Positions 63,722 through 64,000 of a stretch of DNA of 64,000 bases are shown here, piece by piece. The position numbers were made by a program, and so were the translations under genes. The notes under the pieces are model-generated. The model saw only the letters and a list, made by a program, of their open reading frames with translations. It did not search any database and was not told where the DNA came from. Source of the stretch: Pseudomonas azotoformans (lineage in GTDB: Bacteria > Pseudomonadota > Gammaproteobacteria > Pseudomonadales > Pseudomonadaceae); NCBI RefSeq assembly GCF_001579805.1, contig NZ_CP014546.1, forward strand, positions 1,860,001 through 1,924,000, written 5' to 3'. Within the stretch, counting starts at the first letter, position 1. Each line of letters opens with the position of its first letter.

Positions 63722-64000
63722 ATGTTTCCTGAGAGTTTTACGTTTTCCATCGCCGACTGGGTCAACGGTTGGGTGGACTCATTGGTCACCAACTACGGTG
63801 ATGTGTTCCGGCACATTTCCGACACCCTGCTATGGGCCATCGTCAACCTGGAAGGGCTGCTGCGCGCAGCGCCCTGGTGGCTGATGCTGGCCATCGTCGG
63901 CGGCGTCGCCTGGCACGCCACCCGCAAGGTGGTGACCACGGCGGTGATCGTCGGTTTGCTGTTCCTGGTGGGCGCGGTTGGCCTGTGGGACAAGCTGATG
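63722..64000 (+). CDS. hutW: HutW, ABC importer permease (3' end beyond window)
   Basis: The frame is open to the window end: 93 codons visible from ATG 63722. It starts MFPESFTFSIADWVNGWVDS and has hydrophobic spans (WWLMLAIVGGVAWHA, VVTTAVIVGLLFLVGAVGLW). Such betaine/proline-type permeases (OpuAB/ProW) follow the binding protein; here that is hutX. The ATPase hutV is expected beyond the edge. Confidence 0.85.
   Translation, partial: MFPESFTFSIADWVNGWVDSLVTNYGDVFRHISDTLLWAIVNLEGLLRAAPWWLMLAIVGGVAWHATRKVVTTAVIVGLLFLVGAVGLWDKLM

Overview
The window is chromosomal DNA of a fluorescent Pseudomonas. High GC, the wssE-J cellulose block, the glnA-ntrBC region, the his cluster and the hut (histidine utilisation) locus are arranged as described for Pseudomonas fluorescens SBW25 and relatives. 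The species call is inference from gene order and protein motifs. There is no prophage, insertion sequence or CRISPR array. Most of the window is core genome with a few accessory pieces.

Layout. 1-6.1 kb: end of the wss cellulose operon, comprising the wssE tail, the acetylation genes wssF-I and the MinD-like wssJ. 6.2-10.6 kb (minus strand): a basic amino-acid ABC importer (hisP, hisJ, hisQ, hisM order) followed by a SAM methyltransferase; this area also holds a dense group of DnaA-box sequences. 11-17.7 kb: an amino-acid permease behind a sigma-54-type promoter, an alpha/beta hydrolase pair, a RelB/RelE-like toxin-antitoxin pair, an ArsB/Acr3-like transporter, a GT39/ArnT-like membrane glycosyltransferase and a small unknown gene behind a perfect palindrome. 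17.8-21.6 kb: tRNA-Phe, yggX, mutY and asmA. 21.9-23.6 kb: an OFA-family MFS transporter. 23.8-26.8 kb: hisB-hisH-DUF2164-hisA-hisF. 26.9-36.3 kb: an amino-acid binding protein, a Vps62-like protein, yibQ-ctpA-envC-gpmI (minus), yibN-grxC-secB (plus), and trmL head to head with a small membrane protein. 36.3-36.6 kb: three copies of a structured repeat. 36.7-42.1 kb: ntrC, ntrB, a cupin lipoprotein, periplasmic chorismate mutase and glnA (minus). 42.4-55.7 kb: thiI, typA, ykgJ, glgP, a DUF2339/DUF3999 pair, fbp, a small lipoprotein and the lipocalin blc. 55.8-64 kb: hutF against hutC-hutD, a small secreted protein, then hutU, a CodB-like permease, hutX and the start of hutW.

How the genes work together. 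Nitrogen control is a theme: NtrB/NtrC are encoded beside glnA, whose upstream region carries a -24/-12 promoter and an NtrC-like site. Similar -24/-12 boxes precede the amino-acid permease and hutU. HutC-type operators sit at hutU and between hutF and hutC, so histidine catabolism appears to combine sigma-54 activation with repression. Envelope functions (EnvC, CtpA, YibQ, AsmA, lipocalin) and central carbon enzymes (GpmI, Fbp, GlgP) fill the rest.

The most notable observations are: (1) three genes (grxC, ykgJ, DUF3999) each broken by one extra C in the same plus-strand context, GGCCC where an intact frame needs GGCC, which points to systematic consensus errors or a shared mutation mechanism; (2) a three-copy intergenic repeat whose 5-bp stem changes compensate between copies; (3) five DnaA-box consensus matches within 1.2 kb, resembling a DnaA-titration locus.
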